From Tilletiaria anomala UBC 951 (taxonomy: Eukaryota > Basidiomycota > Exobasidiomycetes > Georgefischeriales > Tilletiariaceae): DNA of 64,000 nt. The stretch's first letter is position 1. Each line of letters opens with the position of its first letter. The translations under genes were made by a program, and so were the position numbers. This document shows positions 21,785-33,118 of this stretch, in pieces. The notes beneath the pieces were generated by a model. It ran no database searches and had not been told where the DNA came from. It worked only from the letters and a program-made list of their open reading frames with translations. The stretch covers positions 1 to 64,000 of the forward strand of contig NW_013546939.1 in assembly GCF_000711695.1 (NCBI RefSeq), given 5' to 3'.

Positions 21785-23648
21785 GCGCAGCCATGGAGTC
21801 TGGTTTGTCAGTCATCTCGAACAAGTTCGATTTGTGGTCTCGTGATGTTGCGGCTGTTAGAGACCTCTGAGTGTCAGTGAACCGTTGGTGGGATTCAGAG
21901 CAGGTTGAGCCATGGTAGAACCTGAGCTTGAGTTGGGAGGATGAAGGGAGACGGAGATTGGGTGCCCATCTCAAGAATCAGCTTCTATATAAACCATTTT
22001 CGCTATGGCCACACACGTAGTAGCTTCCCTGGAGAAGGCCGTCATATCTTCGGTATTACGTGTTATATAGTCAAGCTCCCCGGCAGCTCAAAGGCATTCC
22101 ATAGCCGCCGACCCTTGATGTTGATGTGACATGGAAGGTGTCGCTGAAACCTAGTGGGGGGGAGAGGGGTGGAAAATGGATGGACATGGATTGGAGTTAG
22201 ATAGCGGGCGGATCCACTCTAGAGAGCAGCATTCATGTACACTATGCAAGTGATGTTCATTACGTAAGCGTTCTGCTTGAAGCTTTGAATTTGCTCCGCT
22301 GTACGTCACTCTGGTCTGAGGGGGCCTGTCCGGCTCAGATGTGCCGTACTGCCGGCGAGACCATTGGAAGTGGTTTCGGCAGAGACTTGCTCCCAAGGCC
22401 CGAAGGTCAAGGAGCGATCCGAAGGCAGCCGCCAGGCGCAGCACCCTCTATGCATATATGACTGGCAGGCACTGGTCTGCACGGGTTGGCTTGCTCATCT
22501 TCTGGGGCAGCGTTCCTTCATGACACCGCTCTGAGGGCCGGCACTTGATATAGCCAATTTGCAGACCACTGGATATATGGGCGTCCACCAGGTGTGACGC
22601 GGAGGGTGAGTTGGTAACGCAGTACGAGCAATACCAAATACGATGAACAGCGTTGAGACTATGTCCACCATTCACAGATGGTGGAAAACGAGGATGGGAC
22701 TACAAAGAAGAAGTATTGCTCGTGCAGGAAGCGAAAGATATAAGTTGTTTGACTTCCACTTCGTTGTTATGTGCGGCTTAATATCTCTCCGGCTTGCTAC
22801 GCTTCACCTGTTTTCACGTGATTTACTTCCGTACTTGATATGGCCCGGCTGCCGACTCCTGCACAGATTCAATCCTTCCATTCATCGGTTGCTGCAACCT
22901 CTCCACCGTCCCAACACCTACCTCTATGTAGCAGGACAAATCAGCGCGCCCAGCCTTTAGGCCGATTCACCATGGATGCGAATAACAGTTGGTACGGGCA
23001 GTGTGTGCCCTAAAGAACGCCTGAGGACGCAATGTTGCAGCAGCAAAGGGTGATGTGACAAACTGAGATGGTTGAACACCCGAAGAACCGGCAATATTCC
23101 GAGCGGTTCAGAAAGCAGGCAGCAAAGGGCGAACGAAGCTCGAACACACAGGCGAATCGCACTTGAAAAACTCCCTGCAAACATCTTTCATGTAAAAGTC
23201 CATACTGTTCTCGTTCGCCTACATACCAATACAGTGGGACCGAGGATCATGGGACCGACCCAAAAACGATGAGAACCTCTGGGAACAGCTGAGACAACCG
23301 AAAAGGGCAAGAGACTGTTGACATGTTGCGGCGTCGATGCTGAAGCTGTACGGACGGTGCAGACAGGCGACGTTGTATCTACTTATACAACTGTTACGTA
23401 GACTCTGCGTAGAAGATGCTCTGCATAGGGCACCCAGTGTCCAGTGCATTTGTAGCATGAGTGGGGCTCAGTCCCAGTGCCGATCGCTAGCGACTGGTAG
23501 GTGGACGTGGAGACCGGCGGCTAGACCTGGCCAGCCGGTGTTTCATTAGGCTATGCCTGGCTGGAATGACAGTCACATTTAGCATCTATGGCTTCTTCGG
23601 TGTAAAACATGTACGCCTGACAAGCAATACAAAGGAAGGCTTTCACTT
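21785..23648. other. Intergenic, no recognised gene
   Basis: 1.9 kb with only short open frames. The part next to 21785 may contain a first exon of the membrane-protein locus: an ATG at about 21915 on the minus strand opens MAQPALNPTNGSLTLRGL. The rest shows nothing beyond presumed 3' UTR of UBP8 near 23648. Confidence 0.3.
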
Positions 23649-26363
23649 TCAAGTCGATCGGTAATCCCAGCCTGGGAGATTGAAGAGGGCACGTCGCTTG
23701 TAACACAACTGATACGCGCCTCCGTTCAGTGCCGCTTTCTCCGATGCCATTTGCACCTTGTCATCGTCGAAAAAGTACCACTGTGGAGAACGAATGCAGG
23801 GTCGGTGGCAAGCACAAGATGAAGAGCGTTCACTTGGTCAGCACGCTGCACATTGGATCTGTTCGCCGTGGCCCAAGCGCAAAGTGGACGTACTTGGCCT
23901 CTCCATTTGGAATAATTAGTGTAGTGACCCGTGCTCAGCGTCCCCTCATGCACCACAGTCGTAAACAGGTCGTACATGTACGCGCTGCGAATTCGCAAAG
24001 AAAAGGTTGGGAAGCGGTGGAAGTAAGACAGCATAAGGGTGCACATCAGCATTTCGTCGCGGCATTCGTCGTCAGACAAGCTGCGCACTGGCAATCCGCC
24101 GGTCAGTGTGTTGCACGACTCACTCTGGATCCTGATCCACGCGACTCCCGTCCCCGCGTATCGTGCCGGTGGTGATTTCGCGCAAGTCGAGCTCGAGGGG
24201 AAAGCGGACCTGCGCATCAATCTTTGCCGCCGTCGCGCTGTGCTCGAAGCGCTGAGAGCATGCGGGGGCGTTGGTGTGCGGCAGCAAGAAATACGAATGT
24301 CAGCTTTCTCAATCTCCTGGCTTTGCCCTTTCCATAAACAGACAAGCGTACCTTGAGCTGAATGCACAAAATTGGCGGGAAGCGCGAGATGCTCAACTGC
24401 TTGGTGGCTTGTGAGCCCATGCCGCACTGCGCGCACGTGTACGCCGCTGCGTCGAGCGTTTCAGCGCGACAGTATCTGCAAAACGGGATGGCACCACGGA
24501 TGACAGTCAATATTCTGCTCTCCCGCATTTTCTCGACAGCACGCTGCGCGGAAGTCCCCACCCTTGTAAACAGGCGAGTAGGTCCTGCTCCTCGGGACCT
24601 TCCGAGTCCTTCTGCATCTTGATGGCCGCTTTGGTAGCCTCGATCCCCTTCTTCTTGAACCCTTTCTTGTTCCCGTCCGCTGCAGCATCGTCCAGCGCGC
24701 CACCAGAAGCGCCGTTTCCTTTCTTGGCATCCGTCCGGAGGTCCAAGCTGAGGTCCAAGAACGGATCCAGAGTGCTGTTCATCCGACCACAGCGCTGGCA
24801 CGACACGTCGCTCTGCATCACCCCGGCAAAGGTGCGGTGCACAACGCAGGGGCACATGCGAGGGTGCGAGCCGGCACCCTGGTGGCTCCACGGGTCGTGA
24901 TGGCTACTGTTGCCACTGCTGCCAGGTGGCAAGTTCGGATCGAGCGCATCGAGCGGCAAGGGCGGCGCGACATCTTCAAAGGGAAAAGCAGGGATGGCGC
25001 TCGGCCTCTCTGCTTCGCCTGCGCTGAATTGGCTCAGGCCGGACGTGGAGCTTACCAGCGCGTTGTGCACGCCGTTCAGTGCGCTAATGAAGAGCTCGTG
25101 TGCGTCGTGCTGTCCAGTCGACGTCAGCTCGGCCGACTCTCGCGCGAGCCACAGGCAAAAGAGAAAGTTGGTTGGCCCGAACGCGGCGTGTGCACTGTTG
25201 CGAGAAAAGAACTGGGGAAGGAGTGGGCAGTAGAGCAAGGATGCGCGCATCAGCCTCGTATACGGCATACTGTGTTCTCGGTTTGAGCGCACCTCGCTGA
25301 AGACGGCGTCCATCTCGCACGCTAGGCAGTTTTCACGATTGGTGCATAGCGCAGAATTGTGCCGGTCGGACAAAAAGTAGTTGCGGAGCATGGGGTTGTG
25401 GATGAATGATTGCAGGATCACGTTCATGTAGCACGTTGCGCCCATGTTGCGAAGCCCTCGTGGACCTGTGAGACCACGGTCAGTGGCGAGCGTCAGTCAC
25501 AGGCGGGACAGACCGGGTATGTTTCTCTTCCCAGGAGCGGGAGATGGACGTACGCTTGCATGCGATCGCTAGCTTGCGCTTCAGTTCAAGCTCAACTTTT
25601 GCAGTTTCTAAGTGAGAAGCAGAGTTTAGGTTTAAAGGTTTGTCGAGGAGGAGATTGCCGGTTTCGGGCCTCACCTCCGTCTCGCGCATCGTCTCCGTTT
25701 GCCATATGCGTCCTTCTTGCCCGTGCGCTTTCCTTCCTATACACCTCGTCGAACTTGGCATCAAATACGTAGTCTTTGCACCCTGCGCACAGGATCGTGC
25801 CGGTGTGTAGCTCGAACGCAAGTTTGTGGCCCGTCTTGCTCAAGTGCGCCAGCATGTGGGACGAGTCGCTCGGCGCAGTGTTTATGCTAGGACCGCCGTG
25901 GCAGCAGAGCGCGGCGCACTCGAAACACATGAAGGGGCGGTGCAGAGGGACAGAGCAAGTCGAGCAGGCCGGATATCGCAGCAGCTGTGCAGAGTGAAGG
26001 AAGCGAGAGAGCATGTCAGCAATTTGTGCCCGGATTAAGTGCATTTGGGCACCGCACCTTGCGCTTCTTTCTCTGGCCCGTCTTTACGTCCTCGTCCTCG
26101 TCGTCCTGAATCACCTCGCCCGCGCGGATCTTGCGTCCCCACCGCAGGCCCGCGGAAAACTTTTGCATCAGTCGGCCCGCAGATACGTTGCCGGCGCTGC
26201 CGTTGGCGTGGCCTACACCGGCGCCAGACCTGACGGCACGTGTGTGCAAGCACCCGGTGGAGCCGTGCGCATCGGGTGAGCTGCTGCTGCCGACGCTGCT
26301 TCTGCTGCTCGACTCGGCGACCCGATGCCCCGGTTCGACTTTAACAGGCGAGTAGAGCGGCAT
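23649..26363 (-). CDS. UBP8: SAGA deubiquitinase Ubp8 (USP22 family), 9 exons
   Basis: Removes ubiquitin from histone H2B as the catalytic subunit of the SAGA DUB module; nuclear. Exons (minus): 26363-26058, 25984-25675, 25607-25554, 25465-25293, 25211-24562, 24475-24352, 24251-24124, 23984-23894, 23780-23649; in frame, 655 aa. A ZnF-UBP region near residues 103-160 shows CSTC, CFEC, CC, H-x-x-x-H and CAGC. The USP Cys box is GLRNMGATCYMN (catalytic Cys). QHDAHELFI follows. The zinc pairs are CQRC and CAQC, then ATKQLSISRFPPILCIQLK, and the His box GTLSTGHYTNYSKW. It ends LCYKRRALFNLPGWDYRST. The first ligand pair of the zinc finger (C-x-H) is not evident in this splice model. A long Ser-rich N-terminus precedes the finger. 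Confidence 0.93.
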
Positions 26364-26425
26364 GGCTCGTGTCGCAAATGCGTCGGGATATGCAGATGGT
26401 GCCAGATGGCCGATTCCTCAAAGGA

Positions 26426-26436
26426 GGGGGGGGGGG
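26426..26436. repeat. G11 homopolymer
   Basis: Eleven consecutive G on the + strand, about 60 bp upstream of the UBP8 start codon. A second long G run (10 nt) lies in the CTF8/RAD51-like promoter. Confidence 0.9.
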
Positions 26437-26763
26437 ACGTTGTCAGCTACAGTCCTCCCTGCCCGCGCAAGTCGGTGCACACCGATACCTTGAACGACTG
26501 GTCCTCCCGCGTCGGATCTGAGGTACTGCTCTGTCCCTCCCAGCTACCCTCCGACGGTCAGCCGCGATTCTTCCAACCGTTCTGCAGGGTGCACTTTGCG
26601 TACATGCCAAACCAGCCCATTGGTATTAGACCTTGGTATTATTGGACCTGTATTAATCAGCTTCACGCCCATAATGCACAGGGCCCCCCCCAGGTCACCA
26701 AGGTCGAGGGGGGCCATCTTCAGAGTATTGCACCGAATCAATTCCGCTCATTGTCCTGCATGG

Positions 26764-26782
26764 CTCTCTCTCTCTCTCTCTC
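26764..26782. repeat. CT dinucleotide repeat
   Basis: About nine CT units between UBP8 and the following + strand gene. Confidence 0.9.
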
Positions 26783-27305
26783 GTGCGGGAGGGCCAAGGA
26801 AAGGGGATTTGCAAGGGTACAGCAGCTAAGAGGGTATAGGGCACGCAAAGCCCCACGCGACTCTTGCGCGCCGTCAGGCCGCTAATCCACAAACAGAATA
26901 TCTGAGAGATTCTACTTGAGAAAATCGCACATATACCGTCGCAGACAATCTGCAGCTGCAGACGCTGCATGGGCAGGCCAGAGATGCTTGGCAAAACCTC
27001 TTTGTTCGCTCTCTCGCCCTTTTCTATCTTGGTCAATCGCTTTCTCGGATCAAGTAGAGAGCTTTTCCTACAGGAGAACTGAAGGAGAGGTATATAGTAT
27101 ATATTTGTGCGCGCATCTGTATTTAATAACAACCCGCAACACGCTTTTATTCGGTTAACACTCTCGCCCATCGCAATACCCTCGTCCGGGCCGAATCCAA
27201 TCCGCCTGGAACGGTGCCGGGTCCTCGCGCCACAGCCGCAGCGCCAGATGCGTCTCTCACCAGCGCACCGGGGCGGAGCGCTTGAGGCGCCGCGTCAGGC
27301 GGCGT

Positions 27306-28401
27306 GGGCGGCGCGCGCATGGCGCGACGGCCTCTTGTCATCTGGCGCTCCTACTGTCGAGCGCTTCTTGTCGACCCAGCAGCGCTGGCGAGGTGCGCGC
27401 GTGGCGAGTCGGCGCGGAGAAGCAGTAACCCTTTCTGCATCGTTACCATCGCAGCAAGGCTCAGACATCGCTCACCCTGCATTTCGGATTCAGACCCGCG
27501 CACAACAGTCGGAATTTAGCGGGTCTTGCGCGTCAGCGTGGGAGAACGTCGCGCTGATTCCGCCCGACGCCGCGGCCGAGGGGAGCTGCGTCTCGTAGTG
27601 CGTGTGAAACCGTTGCATTTGTTTTCTTTTACCCAGAGCTAGTGCACGGCACGGACTGACGAGGCCCCATCCTACCTTGCCAGCTTCGACGAGGTGACAA
27701 TGTACTGCTGCAACGCTGTCGGCGGCACGCTTCTTAACGCGACCGTGACGGGCGCGTTTGCGCGGCGCCAGCACGCGGATGACGCGGCCGGCTCACCTTC
27801 TATGGCAGCGTCATCTGGCAAGGGCGAATTGTCCACGTCCTCCCCAGCACCGAGCTCAGTGGCCGTCGCGTCTCACGACGCCAAAGAAGCGGCATTGGCG
27901 ACGGCTGCGACGACGACGGTCACGCGCACGGCGCGGGCTGCGAGCTCGTCTGGCGGCGCCGTGGACGGGATGCGGCCGGGGGTGAGCTTCGCGACGTGCT
28001 CGACGAGCAACTACCGCGACATGCTCGCGTGCTACGACATGATCGCCGGGGACTACTGCAAGAATCACGAGATCAGTCCCGTCGGGCTGTGCAGTACCAA
28101 CTCGACGGACACGAGTAGGGACCCCGGCGACGGCGTCTCATCCTCTTCTTCATCGTCCGCGTCTTCACTGGCGGGGGAAGCAGGTGCGACCAGACAGGCA
28201 TCTGGCGCAGCGCTGGCAGCGCGGCAGCAGCGGCTGCTCAATGTCGCTTTTGGCGGTAGGCGCGGGGATGGGACGGTGCGGCGGGCAGGCGCCGGCGCCC
28301 CGGACGCGGCGGCAAGCATGGTCCGCATGCTGCTGCTTCTGATGTGCTCTTCGGCGCTGCTGCCTGCCCTGCTTGGGTCGTCGAGTCTGCGCTTTGCCTA
28401 G
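27306..28401 (+). CDS. Cysteine-rich secreted, probably GPI-anchored protein
   Basis: Three exons fit together with phase: one ending 27392 (signal-peptide-like ATASCHLALLLSSASC), 27494-27597 and 27684-28401. The donor GTGCGC/GTGCGT and acceptor CAG sites are good. The start codon is not found: no in-frame ATG opens the first exon, so an upstream exon is likely and the start given is only approximate. The mature part has about eight Cys (SGSC, EGSC, MYCC, FATC, LAC, DYC, GLC), two segments with N-x-T/S sites, then a Ser/Ala/Gly-rich stalk. The C-terminus is a hydrophobic tail (MVRMLLLLMCSSALLPALL), as in GPI-anchored proteins. The Cys count recalls CFEM but the spacing does not match. Function unknown; a cell-wall or plasma-membrane role is inferred. 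Confidence 0.6.
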
Positions 28402-29635
28402 CCCTGGTCTTGATGGCAGAGCAGTCTTTTGCAACGCACGCAACACGCAAGTTCTACGAGGGGCCCCCTTTTTCCTTTTCTTTCCTTTGGACTGCCATGC
28501 GTCTGTACAGTGCAGGAATAATCTCTTTCAGCATGGCCGGCATATCGCGGGCCCTCTGGCTTTTTTGTTTGGCGTCCAAGAGTCCATCCATGCATCTGAT
28601 TGAGCGCAGTTAAAAGCATGCCTGGGAGTGTACATGCTCTGTGATGACTGCTGCAGTGCAGGCGCGAGGAATCTATATACACCCAGCCAACTACTCTGTG
28701 CGCTAGTGGCGCGTGCCAATAAATTGAATAGTCAGAGTGCCTGGCGGCGGAACGCGGAACGATGTCTAGTTTGAGTATCCGAGCAAACACGACTCGCGCG
28801 GCGCCCGACAGCCTCTTATTTACGGTACTAATCACACGGCACTGCACGGCATTGTACACTCTCCTTCGCCATGTCCCGCCTCCCAAGGCTGGACAACTAA
28901 TCCTCCTCAACAAAGACATCCATGCGAATCACCAGCGCAACCCAGCCCTTCAACCGACCCAGACCCCGACCCCGACCCCGACCCCCAGCAGCAGGAGCAG
29001 GAGCAGCAGACAGACAGACGGCATAGAACGCTACACACGTCCCTGCAGATACACCTCGCAGAATCTGCTGGCGTCCATGCCTATCACCAGTGCCCGCCCC
29101 CCTTGCACACTCACACACTCCCTCTGCTTTCCCGATAAGCTCGCTGCGCGAGTCGGAGCGCCAGCAGACGCCCTTTACCATCGCATAACGACATCGCTCT
29201 CGACAGAGACGTGGACCTGGAATTGCACCTGCACCTGCGTCGCACTCCATCGTGCTCGGCCCGGCGGTCGTCCATCGCGAAAGAGAAAAGGTGAGTGACC
29301 GTGTGCGCGTCGCTGCAGCCCGTCGCACAAGCAGTCTCGCGGCGGTAGGGTAGCGCAGGCAGACTCAGCCCAGCGCGTCGCATTCGCGAATGCGGCGCAA
29401 ACAGGCAGGGCCACATACCATGCTTGTAGTGCGCGTCGCGTTCCTCCATCCCACGTCTAGCGCGCTCCCCTGCAGACCCTTGGATTCGACATGGAATTGA
29501 CTCGCTGACCATGACGCACTTGCTTGCTTTCACCGCGCCGCCCCCGTTCGCTTACAGTGATCGACAGGTGCAGGCGTTCGCACTCGATACACGGCACCCC
29601 AGCCCCTCGCCCCATACCCTCGCTCTTCCTAGACC
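28402..29635. other. Intergenic / leader of the RasGAP gene
   Basis: No recognisable coding sequence, although several frames stay open because the DNA is GC-rich. A donor-like GTGAGT at about 29291 suggests a leader intron. A CCCCGA-type short tandem repeat is listed separately. Confidence 0.3.
28963..28986. repeat. Short tandem repeat of ACCCCG units
   Basis: Roughly four copies of a six-base unit in the region upstream of the RasGAP gene. Confidence 0.85.
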
Positions 29636-32589
29636 ATGACATCGGTTCAGCAGCCCATGTACGGCGGCGGCGGGCCCACGTCGCCCTTGTCGTCCGCGGC
29701 AGCCTCGGGCAGCAGGCGCCTCACGGCGGCAAGCATGGCCAACAACCGGAATACGAACCGCTACTCGGTCACCGCGTTGTACAGCATGGCCGCAGAGCAG
29801 GACGTCGAGGTAGAGGACGACTTGGCGCGAGGTGAGTGAGCACTGTGCACCGAGACCCATACGGGCTCGCTCGCCCGGCCGTCGTGCGCTGAACGCGTCA
29901 AACCCCTTATTTCCCCTCCCTCTACTTCTTTCCCTGTTGCCACCGGTGTCGATGATGGTTCTGCGCAGCGCAAAAGCGGCTGCGTGAACTCAAAGGCCGC
30001 ATCTCGACGCAGTCCAAGAAGAACTTTGTGCTGGAACGCGACGTACGTTATCTAGATAGCCGGATCGCCCTGCTCATTGCAAACAGGATGGCATTGGACG
30101 AGGTACGTACGCTGACGCCCAGGCCGTGTTCCTTGCGCAGCCCCCTCCCTCCCGCTGACGAATCCTTCTTTGTCCCTTTGCGGCGAATCGCAGCAATCAG
30201 AAGTCGCGTCAACGCTCGAGGAGACCGAAGCTACATTCGGCAACGCGCTGGACGACCGCAAGACGCAGCAATACGCCAACTTGTTTTTCCTGCTGCAGTC
30301 CGAGCCGCGGCACATCGCCGCGCTGTGCCGCCTGGTCAGCCTGGCGGAGATCGACACGCTGCTGCAGACGGTCATGTTCACGCTGTACGGAAACCAGTAC
30401 GAGAGCCGGGAGGAGCACCTGCTGCTCACTATGTTCCAGGTACGTGCCCCACCACCCCTCGCGTGCCCGGCGGACGCTCGTGCTGCATGCAGCTGAAACA
30501 AATCTCTTTCACTCTCTCTTCCTCTCTCCCCTTCGCTCGACTCGGGGCACGCGCCGCAGTCGGTACTATCAGCGCAGTTCGAGACGGCGACTGAGTTCGG
30601 CTCTCTGTTGCGCGCTAACACGCCAGTGTCGCGCATGATGACGACCTACACGCGCCGCGGTCCCGGGCAGAGCTTCCTCAAAGAGGTCCTCGCGGAGCGG
30701 ATCAACAGCCTGATCGAGCACAAGGACCTCAACCTTGAGGTGAACCCGCTTAAGGTGAGCGCAATGCAGTGCATGTCGATTCGATCGAATGGTGCATGGA
30801 CGCCGTGCAGCTGCTGACTGCACCATGCCCCGCCCTGGAACCACGCCGCTTCTGCTGCTGCAGGTGTACGAGCAAATGATTGGCCAGATAGAAGAGGACA
30901 CGGGCTCGCTCCCGCCGAATCTCCCGCGCGGAGTCCCGCCCGAGGTAGCGCAGGAGAACCCAGACGTACAGGCGATCATCGCGCCGCGCCTGACGATGCT
31001 GATGGAGATTGCGAACAGCTTCCTACTGACGATCATCAACTCGATCGAGCGGGTGCCGTATGGGATCCGGTGGATCTGCAAGCAGATCCGCTCGCTGACC
31101 AAGCGCAAATACCCCGACGCGACAGATTTCGCTATCTGTTCGCTCATCGGCGGCTTCTTCTTCCTACGCTTCATCAACCCTGCCATCGTTACACCGCAGG
31201 CGTACATGCTCGTCGACGGCCCGCCCGCCAAGCACCCGCGGCGGACGCTGACGCTGATCGCCAAGATGCTGCAGAATCTCGCCAACAAGCCTTCGTACGC
31301 TAAAGAACAGTACATGATGTCGCTCAACCCGTTTGTTGAGAACAACAAGACGCGCATCAATGCCTTCCTCAACGCGCTCTGCGACGTCGGCGACTTCTAC
31401 GACACGCTCGAGATGGACCAGTACATGGCGCTCTCCAAGAAGGACCTGCAGATATCTATCACGCTAAACGAGCTGTACAACACACATTCGCTCGTCGCGC
31501 AGCACCTCGACGTTCTCGCGCCTGGCGACAAGCACCACTTGCGCATCCTCGTCGACGAGCTCGGCCCCTCGCCGGGCCAGGTGTCGCGCAAGGAGAACCG
31601 CACGGTTGAGTTACCGCTGTTCAGCCGCTGGGAGACACCGATCCAGGACCTGACGACCGCGTTCATGTCGGAGAACAACGTGACGCAGAATGATATACTC
31701 TACATGGAGACCAAGTCGATCTTTGTCCAGCTGATCCGCTCTATTCCGCAACTCGCCGACAAGCGACCGATCAACCTGCCGCAGATCGCCGAGCGCGCTG
31801 CGACGACCAAGGACGCAACGCTCGTCCGCAAGGGCATCAAGGTCAAGGAGATGCTGCGCGAGCTCGAGGAGCTCAAGGTCGTCGACCGCCGCGACGGCTA
31901 CGCGCTCATGACCGACGAGGTCGAGGCCGAGCTGGCGCACCTTGGCAACATGCGCGAGAAGGTGATGGAGGAGATGCGCAGCCTCGAGAGTGTCTTCAAG
32001 ACTATCTGCGAGCACAACAACTATCTCCGCAGCCAGCTCGACACGTACAAGAGCTACCTGCAGAACGTCCGCATGACCAGCGGCTCCGGCAAGGACAAAG
32101 GCGGCACCGCTGTCGGCGTAGTCAGCTTTGGGGGCAAGGAGCGAAAGTCGGCAAAGTCCCAAGTCCTAGGGCCGTACCGCTTCACGCACGCCCAGCTCGA
32201 GAAGGACGGCACCATCGTGGAGAGCAACGTGCCAGAAAACAGGTGAGGAAGAACCCTCCCCCTTCGCGCTGAGCTACACCGCGCCAGCGCGCAGGTGGAA
32301 AAAAGGAACCTGCTGCTGACGGTCTTGCGCGCGATTTTGCCTGCTCTCTCCGGAATCCAGGCGCGCCAACATTTTCTTCAACATCACCTCGCCGTCACCG
32401 GGCACGTTCATCATCGCGCTGCACTACAAGGGCCGAGAGAAGGCGATCCTCGAGATGGACCTCAAGCTGGACGACCTGCTCGAGAAGCAGAAGGACGAGG
32501 TACAGTTGCTCGACCTCGAATACGTCAAGCTCAACGTCAGCCGCATTCTCTCGCTCCTCAATAAGACGTTTTCCAAGCGCAAGGGTTAG
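29636..32589 (+). CDS. gap1: Ras GTPase-activating protein (Gap1/Sar1-like, RasGAP plus RGC domain)
   Basis: Stimulates GTP hydrolysis by Ras; 792 aa, exons 29636-29831, 29969-30102, 30194-30439, 30560-30754, 30864-32242, 32361-32589. A short N-terminal coiled segment ([20 protein letters not shown]) is followed by the conserved [15 protein letters not shown]. The RasGAP domain follows: the arginine-finger loop [12 protein letters not shown], then [11 protein letters not shown], and the FLR signature [16 protein letters not shown]. The C-terminal RasGAP_C (RGC) domain, shared with IQGAP, contains [19 protein letters not shown] and [21 protein letters not shown]. There is no calponin-homology or IQ region, so it is the small Gap1 type and not a full IQGAP. 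All key residues are present. Likely acts at the plasma membrane in mating or morphogenesis signalling. Confidence 0.93.
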
Positions 32590-33118
32590 CCGCTGCGCAG
32601 CAGAGCACCTCCCCCCTCCCGGCACTATCGTCTTGTCACACCCATTTCCCCATCTTTCCCAGCGGATACCTGTTCACGTTCCTAGCTCCTGCTAGCTTAT
32701 TCACATTGTACGTCCTCGCTGCGCTGCGCGCCTTGCCTCGTCTCGTCTCTGTTTTTAGGGCCTGATCCCAGGGTAGCTAGGATACAATGCACGAACGACA
32801 CAACCACCCACCCTCGCTCCTTGCGTGTGTGCCAAGTCATTATTTTCCTTCGTCATCTCGCTGTTTTGCTCTTTTGGCTCTCGGATCCACACCTCTGTAT
32901 TGAAAGAAAAAGGAATCGGAGTTTAATAATTGTCTTACATACGATTTCCGTGCTGTCCGGATACATTTCTTCGAACTCTATTGTCCATATTTGCTGGGTG
33001 GACATGTGCTCTCAACGCTAGGTCTGGAATCTCACTGCACAGACCGTGCGACTGGAATCCGTCTCGGCAGCACTCGGTGAGAAGTCGTGCTGGCTTGTAG
33101 AGACGGAGTGAGGATAGG
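32590..33118. other. Intergenic, convergent
   Basis: About 0.5 kb of pyrimidine-rich, presumably 3' UTR sequence of the RasGAP gene; no gene seen. Confidence 0.4.

Larger units (their letters stand above)
26364..27290. other. Intergenic between UBP8 and GPI-protein gene
   Basis: No recognisable coding sequence. Holds simple-sequence tracts (a G11 run and a CT repeat, listed separately). It should include the divergent promoters of UBP8 and the + strand gene that follows. TATAGTATATATTTG near 27092-27106 is an AT-rich TATA-like element about 220 bp before the first supported exon on +. Confidence 0.35.

Noticed and set aside
29636-32589. Full IQGAP
   Set aside because: RasGAP and RGC domains are present, but calponin-homology and IQ motifs are absent and the N-terminus is short.
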